The position numbers and the translations under genes were made by a program. Below are positions 34,452-42,263 of a stretch of 64,000 nt of DNA, one piece after another (the first letter of the stretch is position 1; every line of letters starts with the position of its first letter). The notes beneath the pieces were generated by a model that made no database searches, was not told the DNA's origin, and saw only the letters and a list, made by a program, of their open reading frames with translations. Source of the stretch: Candidatus Microthrix parvicella Bio17-1 (lineage in GTDB: Bacteria; Actinomycetota; Acidimicrobiia; Acidimicrobiales; Microtrichaceae); contig NZ_AMPG01000001.1 in assembly GCF_000299415.1 (NCBI RefSeq), forward strand, positions 744,001 to 808,000, in the 5' to 3' direction.

Positions 34452-35464
34452 GTTCGCTCCTTCGTGTTCGCGATGGTCTGTGGCCCAATCCGGCCGCGCC
34501 GCGAACGGACGGCGTCCGCGGGCGTGGGGCCTCTCCAACGTTGCTTCAACGATCCCAGCCCTGCGGTCGACGACACGGGCAGATGCCGCCGCTCGGCCCA
34601 GGCCTGCGGCCCGCACACGTCGCCGGAGGCACTCAAGGAAATCGGGTTGGCCCCACCGGCGACGGCCAGCGCCTCCATCTCGTCGATGCGTTCCAGCAAC
34701 GGGGGTGCGGCGTCGGCCAACAGCGCGCCGACCCGGCTCCACATGTTGCGACGCCCGGCCCACAGCAGGGGCGACAGCACGGCGGGCACGTCCGGGATCC
34801 GGAAGCGCTCCTCGCCGGGATCGAAATCGTAGGGGTGGCAGTACACGAAGGCGAGTCCCTGCTCGGCCCACTGATCGAACCCCTCCCGCACCATCCACCA
34901 TGGCGTGGCGCGAAGAAAGGTGCCGCCGCCGAAGTAGTAGACGAAGCCCGCCACACGGGCGAACTGGCCCGAGGTCTCCAACAACCCGGAGGGCCATCTG
35001 AACGGGTGTGGTGGCACGCCCGGGTACCACCACAGCGGGTTGCGCTGCGACGAGACCCCGGAGGAGTACCGGTACCCCTCCTCGGCCAGCAGCTCGGTCG
35101 CCCACACCGACTCCTTCACCAGCGAGTAGGTGGGTGCACGAAAACCCGCCACCTCGGTACCGCTCAGATCCTCCAGCACGCCCTTGGCCCGACGCGCGTC
35201 ATCGCGGAACCGTGCGGGTGTCAACTCCGGCAGGGGCGTGTGGGTCCAGCCGTGGACACCAACCTCGTGGCCTGCCGCCCCCACCGCAGCGACGAGGTCC
35301 GGGTGGCGGCTGCCCAGCTCGCCCACGAAGTACCAGCTGCCCCGAACACCAAGGGAGTCCAGCCAGCCCAAGACCTCCCAGGCCAGTTGCTCGTAGCGCA
35401 ACTCGCCGGACGGGTCGGCCCAGTGGTCTTCAAAGTCGAGGGTGAAGGTGATGCCGCCGGCCAC
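34448..35464 (-). CDS. Polysaccharide deacetylase family protein
   Basis: A 338-residue NodB-fold protein. The catalytic/metal Asp is in FTLDFEDHW, the His pair in HEVGVHGWTHTPL, and the later motif is FRAPTYSL. The pattern TLDFED and the C-terminal FVYCHPYDFDPGE block resemble the deacetylases that accompany exopolysaccharide and exosortase loci rather than peptidoglycan deacetylases. No signal peptide, so it would act on a cytosolic lipid-linked sugar. It starts with GTG 6 nt after TACCAT. Confidence 0.85.
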   Translation of the reverse strand: MAGGITFTLDFEDHWADPSGELRYEQLAWEVLGWLDSLGVRGSWYFVGELGSRHPDLVAAVGAAGHEVGVHGWTHTPLPELTPARFRDDARRAKGVLEDLSGTEVAGFRAPTYSLVKESVWATELLAEEGYRYSSGVSSQRNPLWWYPGVPPHPFRWPSGLLETSGQFARVAGFVYYFGGGTFLRATPWWMVREGFDQWAEQGLAFVYCHPYDFDPGEERFRIPDVPAVLSPLLWAGRRNMWSRVGALLADAAPPLLERIDEMEALAVAGGANPISLSASGDVCGPQAWAERRHLPVSSTAGLGSLKQRWRGPTPADAVRSRRGRIGPQTIANTKERT

Positions 35465-35470
35465 GCGGGC

Positions 35471-35476
35471 ATGGTA
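35471..35476 (-). promoter_or_regulatory. -10 element TACCAT
   Basis: Minus-strand TACCAT 6 nt before the GTG at 35464; divergent from the TetR promoter 74 nt away. Confidence 0.45.
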
Positions 35477-35549
35477 GCCGGCAACGCCGCGTCAACCGCC
35501 GCCGGGTCGTGGTTGCGAGCGGGTTACCCGCAGGCTCCGACCGCGCTCC

Positions 35550-35555
35550 TACACT
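35550..35555 (+). promoter_or_regulatory. -10 element TACACT
   Basis: TACACT 6 nt before the ATG at 35562, identical in hexamer and spacing to that at 18981. Confidence 0.5.
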
Positions 35556-35561
35556 CCTGGC

Positions 35562-36143
35562 ATGCGTCTTCCCGCCGCCAAACGTCGCCTCCAGCTTCTG
35601 GCTGTGGCACTGGACGTGTTTGCCGAACGGGGCTTCTATTCCACGTCGATGAACGACGTGGCCGACGCCGCCGGTGTCACCAAGCCGGTGCTGTATCAGC
35701 ACTTCGGATCCAAGCGGGAGCTGTTCGTCGAGCTGCTGGGCGAGATCGGTGCCGGTCTCTCGGAGGTCATCGGCAAGGCCACCGTCGACGCACCCTCCCC
35801 CCGCCAACAACTCGAGGCGGGGTTTGACGCCTACTTCGGTTGGGTCAACGACAACCGCGGCGCGTTCAACCTGTTGTTCTCGGCGGGCACCCAACGCGAC
35901 CCCGATTTTCTGGCCGCGGCACACCAGGTGGAGGACGCCATCGCCGACGTCGTTGCCAACAACATCGTGATCAGCGGCCTCACGCGGGAGCGTCGGGGCT
36001 TGTTGGCCCACGGCATCGTCGGCATGGCGGAGGCCACGTGTCGGCGTTGGATGGCCGACCCGGGCACCATCGACCACGCCGAACTGGCTGCGCAGTTGGG
36101 TGAGCTGGCCTGGTTCGGCCTGAGAGGCATCCGCACGGCCTGA
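35562..36143 (+). CDS. TetR/AcrR family transcriptional regulator
   Basis: A 193-residue repressor-type protein. The HTH is MNDVADAAGVTKPVLYQHFG (about 28-47) with SKRELFVELL after it; the rest is a helical ligand-binding domain. The target is not evident: the gene is divergent from the deacetylase and 35 nt before ppa. I see no strong dyad in the 97-nt divergent region, so autoregulation is unproven. Confidence 0.85.
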   Translation: MRLPAAKRRLQLLAVALDVFAERGFYSTSMNDVADAAGVTKPVLYQHFGSKRELFVELLGEIGAGLSEVIGKATVDAPSPRQQLEAGFDAYFGWVNDNRGAFNLLFSAGTQRDPDFLAAAHQVEDAIADVVANNIVISGLTRERRGLLAHGIVGMAEATCRRWMADPGTIDHAELAAQLGELAWFGLRGIRTA

Positions 36144-36164
36144 GCCGGCTCGGGCTCAGCCAGG

Positions 36165-36170
36165 TAGGTT
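36165..36170 (+). promoter_or_regulatory. -10 element TAGGTT
   Basis: TAGGTT 8 nt before the ATG at 36179; suggests ppa has its own promoter in the 35-nt gap. Confidence 0.4.
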
Positions 36171-36178
36171 GCTGGGTC

Positions 36179-36667
36179 ATGGCTGAAGACTGGTTCGAAG
36201 TGGTGGTTGAGATCCCCAGGGGATCCCGCAACAAGTACGAAATCGATCACGACACCGGCGACGTCTGGCTGGACCGCCACCTGTTTCAGGCCACCGTCTA
36301 CCCGATGGAGTACGGCTTCTTTCCCGAGACGCTGGCCGACGATGACGATCCGCTCGATGCGCTGGTGCTGCTCGGCGAGCCGACCTACCCGGGCGTTCAC
36401 CTGCGGGTGCGGGTGGTGGGCATGCTGATGATGCACGACGAGAAGGGCAGGGACGAGAAGATCCTGTGCGTACTGCACGGCGACCATCGCCAGGAGCAGT
36501 ACCGGGACATCGACGACCTCCCGGAGCACCTGTTGGCCGAGATCAGCCACTTCTTCGAGGTCTACAAGGACCTGGAGCCGGGCAAGTACGTGAAGGTGGG
36601 GGGTTGGCACACCCGCGAGGAAGCCCTCAAGGTCGTCGCCGCCGCCAAGGCCAACTACCCGACCTGA
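36179..36667 (+). CDS. ppa: Inorganic pyrophosphatase
   Basis: A 162-residue family I soluble pyrophosphatase. Substrate and metal residues are visible in EIPRGSRNKYEID, YPMEYGFFPETLADDDDPLD (the Asp cluster), and a final FEVYKDLEPGKYVKV block. It hydrolyses PPi made by biosynthetic reactions, for example by the acyl-CoA ligases. Length is normal for the bacterial family. Confidence 0.96.
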   Translation: MAEDWFEVVVEIPRGSRNKYEIDHDTGDVWLDRHLFQATVYPMEYGFFPETLADDDDPLDALVLLGEPTYPGVHLRVRVVGMLMMHDEKGRDEKILCVLHGDHRQEQYRDIDDLPEHLLAEISHFFEVYKDLEPGKYVKVGGWHTREEALKVVAAAKANYPT

Positions 36668-36694
36668 AAGGCGCGTGGTGGCGCCGAGAACGCG

Positions 36695-37363
36695 TTACCA
36701 GTACCTGATGTTGTAGCTGCGCAGCCAGCGCCGGCCGTCCTCCAAGAGCACAAACTCCGACACCGACGCGTTGTCGGCACCTTTGAAGGCAAAGTTGGAG
36801 GCGCCGGTCAGGTCGGCCAACATCCGGGCGATCACGCCGCCGTGCACCACCAGGGCCACCCGCTGGTCAACCCGCCCCTCAACCGCGACTGCCAGCCCAC
36901 GGGCCAGCCGTTCGGAGAACGCCTCCTCGGACTCGGCGCCCGGGATGGTGTCCCAGCGCTCGGCCCTCATCGTCTGCTCAAAGATCGGGTCGCCGGTGGC
37001 AACCGCCTCCCGCAACAGTCCGCCTTCCAGGTCCCCCAGGTACACCTCTCGAAGGTCGGCCAGCACCACCGGCGTGAGGCCGGTGCGTTGCGCCAACGGC
37101 TCGGCGGTCTGCTGGGTGCGCACCATCGTCGAGCAATAGATGGCCTCGAACGGATGCCGGTCGGGCCGACACAGTGCCTCGGCGGTGCGTTCGGCCTGCT
37201 CCACCCCGATGGGGTCGAGCGGCGGGTTGCCCTGACCGTCCAACATCGGCTGTCGCCGCCCAGGCACCACGGGGGCGGAGGCCCCATGACGGATCAGCGT
37301 CACGGTCACCGAGCCCGGGGGCGGCTCGTAGGGGCGTTGATGCAGCGGGGCGTCGGAGGCCAT
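36695..37363 (-). CDS. Histidine phosphatase family protein
   Basis: A 222-residue phosphoglycerate mutase-like protein. RHG is in VTLIRHGASAPVVPGR, followed by a typical insert, then STMVRTQQTAEPL, and the second His in ALVVHGGVIARML. The substrate is unknown. The ATG at 37363 is chosen over 37429 because AACACT lies 6 nt upstream and the extension is Arg-rich. It is the third histidine phosphatase in the window. Confidence 0.8.
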   Translation of the reverse strand: MASDAPLHQRPYEPPPGSVTVTLIRHGASAPVVPGRRQPMLDGQGNPPLDPIGVEQAERTAEALCRPDRHPFEAIYCSTMVRTQQTAEPLAQRTGLTPVVLADLREVYLGDLEGGLLREAVATGDPIFEQTMRAERWDTIPGAESEEAFSERLARGLAVAVEGRVDQRVALVVHGGVIARMLADLTGASNFAFKGADNASVSEFVLLEDGRRWLRSYNIRYW

Positions 37364-37445
37364 CGGCTCAGTGTTCCAGCGACCCCGCCGCCGTGTCGAA
37401 CGCCACACGACCCGGTGAGGTGGGCGCACGGGAAGGCCAGGGGCC

Positions 37446-37451
37446 TAGACT
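37446..37451 (+). promoter_or_regulatory. -10 element TAGACT of the Rieske gene
   Basis: TAGACT immediately precedes and partly overlaps the palindrome at 37450-37465, so transcription should start inside the operator. The mRNA leader to the ATG at 37529 is about 70 nt and contains AAAGAGGAG, a strong ribosome site. Confidence 0.5.
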
Positions 37452-37465
37452 AGAACGCGTTCTAG
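37450..37465. promoter_or_regulatory. KstR-type operator, perfect 16-bp palindrome
   Basis: CTAGAACGCGTTCTAG is fully palindromic. Its inner 14 bases match the mycobacterial KstR consensus TnnAACnnGTTnnA exactly. It overlaps the -10 and predicted start site of the Rieske oxygenase gene, an ideal repressor position. A KstR-like regulator is encoded at 59767-60351. Confidence 0.75.
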
Positions 37466-37528
37466 TTTTGTCGTCGAACGACACCCGGCGCCATCCACCC
37501 GGCGTCGACGTCCCAAAGAGGAGACACC

Positions 37529-38605
37529 ATGGTCACCGGCCCCCTAGGCACCATCAGATCACCGTTCCCCGTACCGTTCGGCTGGTTCGTCGTTGCGTAT
37601 TCCGCCGACCTCGCCGTCGGCGATGTCGAGCCCCTGGAGTACTTCGGCCGCCACCTGGTGCTGTGGCGCGACAACGACGGTGAGGCCCATGTTCAGGATG
37701 CGTTCTGCCCCCACATGGGCGCCCACCTGGGGCACGGCGGCGTGGTCGAGAACTGCGAGATCGTGTGCCCCTTCCACGGCTGGCGCTTCGACAGCGAGGG
37801 CAAGAACACCAACATTCCGTATTCGACCCGCGTGAACAAGCGCGAGGTGGTGCAGCCCTACCCCACGGTCGAACGCAACAGCGTGATCATGGCGTGGTAT
37901 CACCCCACCGATGCGCCCCCCAGCTTCGAGGTGCCCGAACTGGCGGAGTTCGGTGAGGACAGCGACCAATGGACCGACCCAATCCATCGGGAGTACGTCA
38001 TCGAGGCCCCGTGGCAGGAGATCGCCGAGAACGGCGTGGACGCCGCCCACTTCCGGTACGTGCACAACACCGACATGGTGCCCGAGCTCGAGCGCTACGA
38101 CACCGACGGCGAGCGCTCGTTCATGCGCAGCGTCCAAAAGTTTCCGACCCCGCGTGGGGTGGTCGACGGGCGCATCGACTCCGACAGTTGGGGCCCCGGG
38201 CTCTCGGTCATTCACTTCTCGGGCATCGTCGACACGTTTCTGATGGGGTGCAACACCCCGATCAGCGCCAACAAGTGCGTGCTGCGCTTCACCTTCCGCG
38301 TCAAGAAGCTGGGTGACGCCGACACCGAATCCACGGTGGGCAAGGCGTTCGCCGACGAGGTGGGCAACCAGGTGCTGGAGGACATGCCGATCTGGCAGAA
38401 CAAGGCGCACCTGGTGCGTCCGGCGCTGGCCGACAACGACGGACCGTTCATGAAGTTCCGCAAGTGGGCCAGCCAGTTCTACGCCGAGCCGGTGGACGGC
38501 GAGGCCATGGTGTACCCGCCCAACGGCTCGTACCCGGCCGAGAACGATCGGGAGTTGACCGCATCCAAGAAGTTCGGTACCCCCGACCCGGCGTTCAAGC
38601 TGTAG
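37529..38605 (+). CDS. KshA-like Rieske non-heme iron oxygenase
   Basis: A 358-residue oxygenase. The Rieske [2Fe-2S] ligands are in FCPHMGAHLG and CPFHGWRFD (about 53-80). The mononuclear iron site is ENGVDAAHFRYVH, corresponding to the NVTDMAHFFYIH block of mycobacterial KshA, and the C-terminal VLEDMPIWQNK with FRKWASQFY also aligns with KshA. KshA with its reductase KshB 9-alpha-hydroxylates 3-ketosteroids and opens ring B. The exact substrate here is not provable, and no reductase gene lies nearby. Transcription appears to be under a KstR-type operator, which supports a steroid role. Confidence 0.78.
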   Translation: MVTGPLGTIRSPFPVPFGWFVVAYSADLAVGDVEPLEYFGRHLVLWRDNDGEAHVQDAFCPHMGAHLGHGGVVENCEIVCPFHGWRFDSEGKNTNIPYSTRVNKREVVQPYPTVERNSVIMAWYHPTDAPPSFEVPELAEFGEDSDQWTDPIHREYVIEAPWQEIAENGVDAAHFRYVHNTDMVPELERYDTDGERSFMRSVQKFPTPRGVVDGRIDSDSWGPGLSVIHFSGIVDTFLMGCNTPISANKCVLRFTFRVKKLGDADTESTVGKAFADEVGNQVLEDMPIWQNKAHLVRPALADNDGPFMKFRKWASQFYAEPVDGEAMVYPPNGSYPAENDRELTASKKFGTPDPAFKL

Positions 38606-38637
38606 GCGTCCCAACTCTGGCCTGAGCGACGATCGCG

Positions 38638-38668
38638 GCAATACCCGACCAAGTTGGTAGGGTATTGC
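38638..38668. promoter_or_regulatory. 31-nt near-perfect palindrome over the DUF4395 promoter
   Basis: Arms GCAATACCC / GGGTATTGC and inner arms ACCAA / TTGGT share one centre at 38653; 14 of 15 base pairs match. The dyad covers the -10 TAGGGT (38658-38663, 6 nt before the GTG at 38670) and the likely start site, so it reads as a repressor operator. ATACCC/GGGTAT arms recall CsoR/CstR-family sites, but that assignment is only suggestive. It could also fold as a hairpin ending the Rieske transcript, though no T-run follows. Confidence 0.65.
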
Positions 38669-38669
38669 G

Positions 38670-39200
38670 GTGCGCTCACTCTTCTCCTTTCCCAACCCGG
38701 TCAACGAGGTGGCGGCCCGCAGTGTCGCCACCGGAGTGGTGCTGTTGACCGGGCTCATCCTGGCGGCCACCGCCGCCGGAATCGACGGCGCCCGCTGGCT
38801 TGTCGTGCCCTTGGCATTGGGGTTCTGGGCCCGGGTGCTGACCGGCCCGACGCTCAGCCCCCTTGGACAATTGGCCACCCGTGTGGTGGCACCACGGCTT
38901 GCCCATGCCGAGCGCCTGGTACCGGGCGCCCCCAAGCGATTCGCCCAGGGCATCGGCACGGCATTGTCCACCGCCGCCGCAGTGGCCTGGCTCGCCTTCG
39001 GCCTGACCGGCCCGGGTGTCACGCTGGTGGCGGCGATCATGGTGGCCGCATCACTGGAGGCGGCGTTCGGGCTGTGCCTGGGATGCGTCATGTACGGCTA
39101 CCTGGCAAAGGCGGGCGTGTTCTCCGCGGCAGACTGCCCGGAATGCGCCGACATCTCCCTGCGCCTTCGAGGCAACGACACCCTGGCCCCACGCACCTGA
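38670..39200 (+). CDS. DUF4395 family membrane protein
   Basis: A 176-residue membrane protein matching DUF4395. It begins F-P-N-P-V-N-E-V-A-A-R, has about four hydrophobic helices, and ends with a Cys-rich part: LCLGCVMYGYLAKAG then AADCPECADISLR. DUF4395 genes often sit beside thioredoxin or rhodanese-type sulfur genes in other genomes, so a thiol or sulfur role is plausible but unproven. The GTG start is 6 nt after TAGGGT, inside the palindrome zone. Confidence 0.8.
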   Translation: MRSLFSFPNPVNEVAARSVATGVVLLTGLILAATAAGIDGARWLVVPLALGFWARVLTGPTLSPLGQLATRVVAPRLAHAERLVPGAPKRFAQGIGTALSTAAAVAWLAFGLTGPGVTLVAAIMVAASLEAAFGLCLGCVMYGYLAKAGVFSAADCPECADISLRLRGNDTLAPRT

Positions 39201-39213
39201 ACCAGCTACAGCA

Positions 39214-40659
39214 GTGAACGATCACGGAGTGGTCTGGTTCCGCAAGGACCTCAGGCTGATCGACAACCCGGCCTGGGACACCGCGGTGGGGGCATGTCGC
39301 CGGGTGACGGCGCTGTTCGTGGTGGACCCCGCGGTGATGGACCTGGCCGGCCCGCACCGGCGCACCCAACTTGCCGCCCACCTTCGGGCGCTGGACGAGG
39401 ATCTGCAGGCGCTCGGCGGGCGTCTGAGGCTGCGCAGCGGCGACCCTGCCACGGTGGTGCCCCAGGTGATGGAGGAAGCGGGCGCCGATGCGCTGTACGC
39501 CAACGCCGACGCCGCACCGGGCAGCCGCAGGCGGGACCAACGGGTGTTTCGCGCCCTGGATTCCCTCGCCGCCCGAACTCATGGTGATCAACCGGTGCCG
39601 TTCCACACCTTCTGGGGCACGTTGGTAGTGCCCCCCAGGTCGGTGACGACGGCAAAGGGCGACGTGTCCCAGGTGTTCACCCCGTTCTACAAGCGCTGGC
39701 GGGACACCCCCTGGGATCCTTGGGTGGATCACAGGACCGATCCCGACCGTTCGGTTGCCGAGGTCACCCGGCCACCGGCCTCGGCCGCCTGGGGTACCGG
39801 CACCACCACCACGCTTGGCGACCTGCCCGGGTCGGGCGACGACCCACATCACTCCGGTGGCTCACGGGCCGCGCTGGGCCGACTCGATGCCGCCGTGCAG
39901 CGGGCGGCCCGCTACAGCGACGAGCGGGATCGACCCGATCTGGCCTCAACCTCGGAGCTGTCGGTTGACCTGCACTTCGGCACCCTGTCGCCACGACGGG
40001 CCGCAGTCGCACTCCGCGACGTTCCCGGAGGCGCTGCGATCGTTCGACAGTTGGCGTGGCGCGACTGGTACGCCCACCTGCTCTGGGAGCACCCACGGCT
40101 CACCCGGCACCCCATGCGGCCCGCCTACGAGGCGTTGCAGTGGCAGAACGACAACGAGGAGTTTGAGGCGTGGTGTGCCGGCACCACCGGCTATCCAATC
40201 GTCGACGCCGGCATGCGTCAGTTGGCCGCCACCGGCTGGATGCACAACCGCGTGCGCATGATCGTCGCCTCCTTTCTGGTGAAGGACCTGCTGGTGGACT
40301 GGCGTTGGGGGGAAGCCCACTTTCGTCGCCTGCTGGTGGACGGCGACACCACCCAGAACGTCGGCAACTGGCAGTGGGTCGCTGGCACCGGTCCCGACGC
40401 CGCGCCGTACTTTCGGATCTTCAACCCGACGACACAGGCCAAAAAGTTCGACCCCGACGGTGACTTCGTGCGCAGTTGGGTACCGGAACTCGTCAACCTC
40501 CCGCGCGCCTGGATCCACGAGCCGGGGGCCGCACCCGACCGGGTGCTTGCCGAAGCGGGCGTCGAGTTGGGCACTCACTATCCTCGCCCGATCGTCGACC
40601 ATGGCGATGCTCGACAGCGCACGCTGGCCGTGTATCAGCACGCCCGTGAACGAGGGTAA
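39214..40659 (+). CDS. phr: Deoxyribodipyrimidine photolyase
   Basis: A 481-residue cryptochrome/photolyase family protein. The N-terminal alpha/beta domain starts VVWFRKDLRLIDNPAW, and the FAD domain carries LAWRDWYAHLLWEHP, GYPIVDAGMRQLAATGWMHN and NWQWVAGTGPDAAPYFRIFN. It repairs UV pyrimidine dimers with light. The class I CPD signature is present; a 6-4 or cryptochrome role is less likely. The GTG at 39214 is 13 nt after the DUF4395 stop; earlier in-frame starts lie inside that gene. Confidence 0.93.
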   Translation: MNDHGVVWFRKDLRLIDNPAWDTAVGACRRVTALFVVDPAVMDLAGPHRRTQLAAHLRALDEDLQALGGRLRLRSGDPATVVPQVMEEAGADALYANADAAPGSRRRDQRVFRALDSLAARTHGDQPVPFHTFWGTLVVPPRSVTTAKGDVSQVFTPFYKRWRDTPWDPWVDHRTDPDRSVAEVTRPPASAAWGTGTTTTLGDLPGSGDDPHHSGGSRAALGRLDAAVQRAARYSDERDRPDLASTSELSVDLHFGTLSPRRAAVALRDVPGGAAIVRQLAWRDWYAHLLWEHPRLTRHPMRPAYEALQWQNDNEEFEAWCAGTTGYPIVDAGMRQLAATGWMHNRVRMIVASFLVKDLLVDWRWGEAHFRRLLVDGDTTQNVGNWQWVAGTGPDAAPYFRIFNPTTQAKKFDPDGDFVRSWVPELVNLPRAWIHEPGAAPDRVLAEAGVELGTHYPRPIVDHGDARQRTLAVYQHARERG

Positions 40660-40666
40660 GGACCGG

Positions 40667-40672
40667 TATCGT
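40667..40672 (+). promoter_or_regulatory. -10 element TATCGT
   Basis: TATCGT 7 nt before the ATG at 40680; leaderless-type promoter. Confidence 0.5.
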
Positions 40673-40679
40673 CGCGACG

Positions 40680-41414
40680 ATGACCGCCGGACCTCAACTC
40701 CACACCCTCCATGTCGGTGACGCGGCGTCAGCTTGGAGTCGCGCCGGTTTCGCTGTCGCTGAACCCACGGGCGCTGCGCCCCACTCGGTGCTGCTGGGCG
40801 CAGTGCGCGTGCTGCTTCATGGCGACGGCGGGCCGCGCGGCCTGCTGCGATGGGACCTGGTGTCCCATGCCGAGGGTCTGCCAACGCAAGGCACAATCAA
40901 CGCGGCAGACATTGACGGGCTGCCGACCGCCTGGGTGCCGGACGAGCCGACCGACGAGGTTGCCGAAGTTGCCGAAGATGCCCGGACATCCGTCCCCGGC
41001 CATCACAACGGAGTGACCGGGCTGGATCACCTCGTCATCGGCTCACCACACGTGCAGCGAACGACCGCTGCGCTCCTCGGCGCCGGCTTCGAGGCCCGTC
41101 GCACCCGGGACACCGACGGCGACGGCGAAGCGATGCGGCAGGTTTTTTTCTGGGCCGGACCCGTGATCGTGGAGCTGGTGGGACCCGCCGACGTCGGCGC
41201 CGCGGCGGCCTCCCCCGACGCGCCGGCCGCCTTCTTCGGACTTGCGCTGAACTCCGGCGATCTCGACGACACCGCGGCCCGTCTCGGCGAACTCCTGGGG
41301 CCGCCCCGCCCGGCGGTGCAGCCGGGACGGCGCATCGCCACCCTGCGATTCAAGGCGGTCGGCGGCTCGGTCCCCACCGTGGTGATGAGCCCCCACCTCA
41401 CGTCCAGCGGCTGA
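40680..41414 (+). CDS. VOC/glyoxalase-like family protein
   Basis: A 244-residue protein with two beta-alpha-beta-beta-beta-like halves. The second half holds GLDHLVIGSPHVQRTTAALL and FFWAGPVIVELVGP, matching vicinal-oxygen-chelate domains, where the H of LDH and the E of VELVG are metal ligands. The first half looks degenerate. Substrate unknown. It is compactly placed behind the photolyase but has its own promoter. Confidence 0.65.
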   Translation: MTAGPQLHTLHVGDAASAWSRAGFAVAEPTGAAPHSVLLGAVRVLLHGDGGPRGLLRWDLVSHAEGLPTQGTINAADIDGLPTAWVPDEPTDEVAEVAEDARTSVPGHHNGVTGLDHLVIGSPHVQRTTAALLGAGFEARRTRDTDGDGEAMRQVFFWAGPVIVELVGPADVGAAAASPDAPAAFFGLALNSGDLDDTAARLGELLGPPRPAVQPGRRIATLRFKAVGGSVPTVVMSPHLTSSG

Positions 41415-41434
41415 CATCGCCAGGAGCGTGACAG

Positions 41435-41440
41435 TAGGGT
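41435..41440 (+). promoter_or_regulatory. -10 element TAGGGT
   Basis: TAGGGT 8 nt before the ATG at 41449; favours that start over the GTG at 41428, which would overlap the hexamer. Confidence 0.45.
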
Positions 41441-41448
41441 CGCCGACC

Positions 41449-42051
41449 ATGCTCGACCATGTCTTCACCGACGCCATCGGAGCGCTGCGCGACGCCATGG
41501 AACGGGCCATGTTGGAACGTCAGGCCTTCGAGGAGCGCTTCCAGACCGACATTCTGCTGGGAGACGTCACCTGGGAAACCTCCTACGGGCTGCCCGGCGA
41601 AGGCACACCCCCACGGATACGGGCCGATCTCACCCTGGAGTGGCCCACCTGGAGCCAGACCGCGTACCGCTCCTGGTACATCGACGAGGATCTCGCCGAG
41701 GCTCCCAGCATCGAGATCGAGGTGTCGTTTCGCATCCAGCGTCTGTCCGAACAGCCCGACCTGTCCGGGTTGTTGGCCGCCCTCCCCGCGGACAGTCCGG
41801 CGGTGGGCCCGGAGCGACTGCACCGGGAGGGGCTGACCACCGAAGCCCTGCACAACGCAGAGTTGACCAGCACCGAGTGGTCGGCCGAGGTGTCCTACGA
41901 GGGAACCTACGAGTTGGACGAGTCCACGCTGGCGGACGGCTCGGTGCTCGACGACCATTTTGGGGCGATGGGTGGTTGGGTGGCCTCCACCCTGGTCAAG
42001 CTGGGTGACCTGACCTTCCAGTTCCTGCCGTCCAGCGACGACGAGTCCTAG
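41449..42051 (+). CDS. Conserved-looking hypothetical protein, acidic
   Basis: A 200-residue soluble acidic protein without signal peptide or membrane helix. The pattern of alternating strands (LGDVTWETSYGLPGE, IRADLTLEWPTWSQTAYRSW, SIEIEVSFRIQRL, WSAEVSYEGTYELDE) suggests an all-beta sandwich after an N-terminal helix (ALRDAMERAMLERQAFEERF). I do not recognise the family. Codon use and composition match the neighbours, so it is likely a real gene. Confidence 0.65.
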   Translation: MLDHVFTDAIGALRDAMERAMLERQAFEERFQTDILLGDVTWETSYGLPGEGTPPRIRADLTLEWPTWSQTAYRSWYIDEDLAEAPSIEIEVSFRIQRLSEQPDLSGLLAALPADSPAVGPERLHREGLTTEALHNAELTSTEWSAEVSYEGTYELDESTLADGSVLDDHFGAMGGWVASTLVKLGDLTFQFLPSSDDES

Positions 42052-42246
42052 CCACCATCGGGCTCCTGGTGGTGGGCTGCGGTTGTGCGCCCGCCCCGCC
42101 GTCCAAGGTGGACGACCTCGGCTACTCGGTCAACGTGGCCAGGGCCGACGCCTACACCCCGCCGCGCACCGGCCGTGATGTTGGGCCCGGGCACCGAGGT
42201 GGTTCGCCGGCCCGAGGGCGTGAACGGTTGATCACGCCCGGCTGAA
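42009..42246 (+). pseudogene. Decayed small lipoprotein gene
   Basis: In the frame of 42054 a signal-peptide-like stretch RRRVLATIGLLVVGCGCAP ends in a lipobox, followed by SKVDDLGYSVNVARADAYTP. There is no ATG, GTG or TTG before the signal segment, and after YTP the sense moves to another frame (VMLGPGTEVVRRPEGVNG, then stop at about 42232). The stretch lacks a start and is frameshifted or deleted inside, so it is probably a remnant. I see nothing else in the gap to 42264. Confidence 0.4.
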
Positions 42247-42263
42247 ACCCCGGTGGAATCGGG

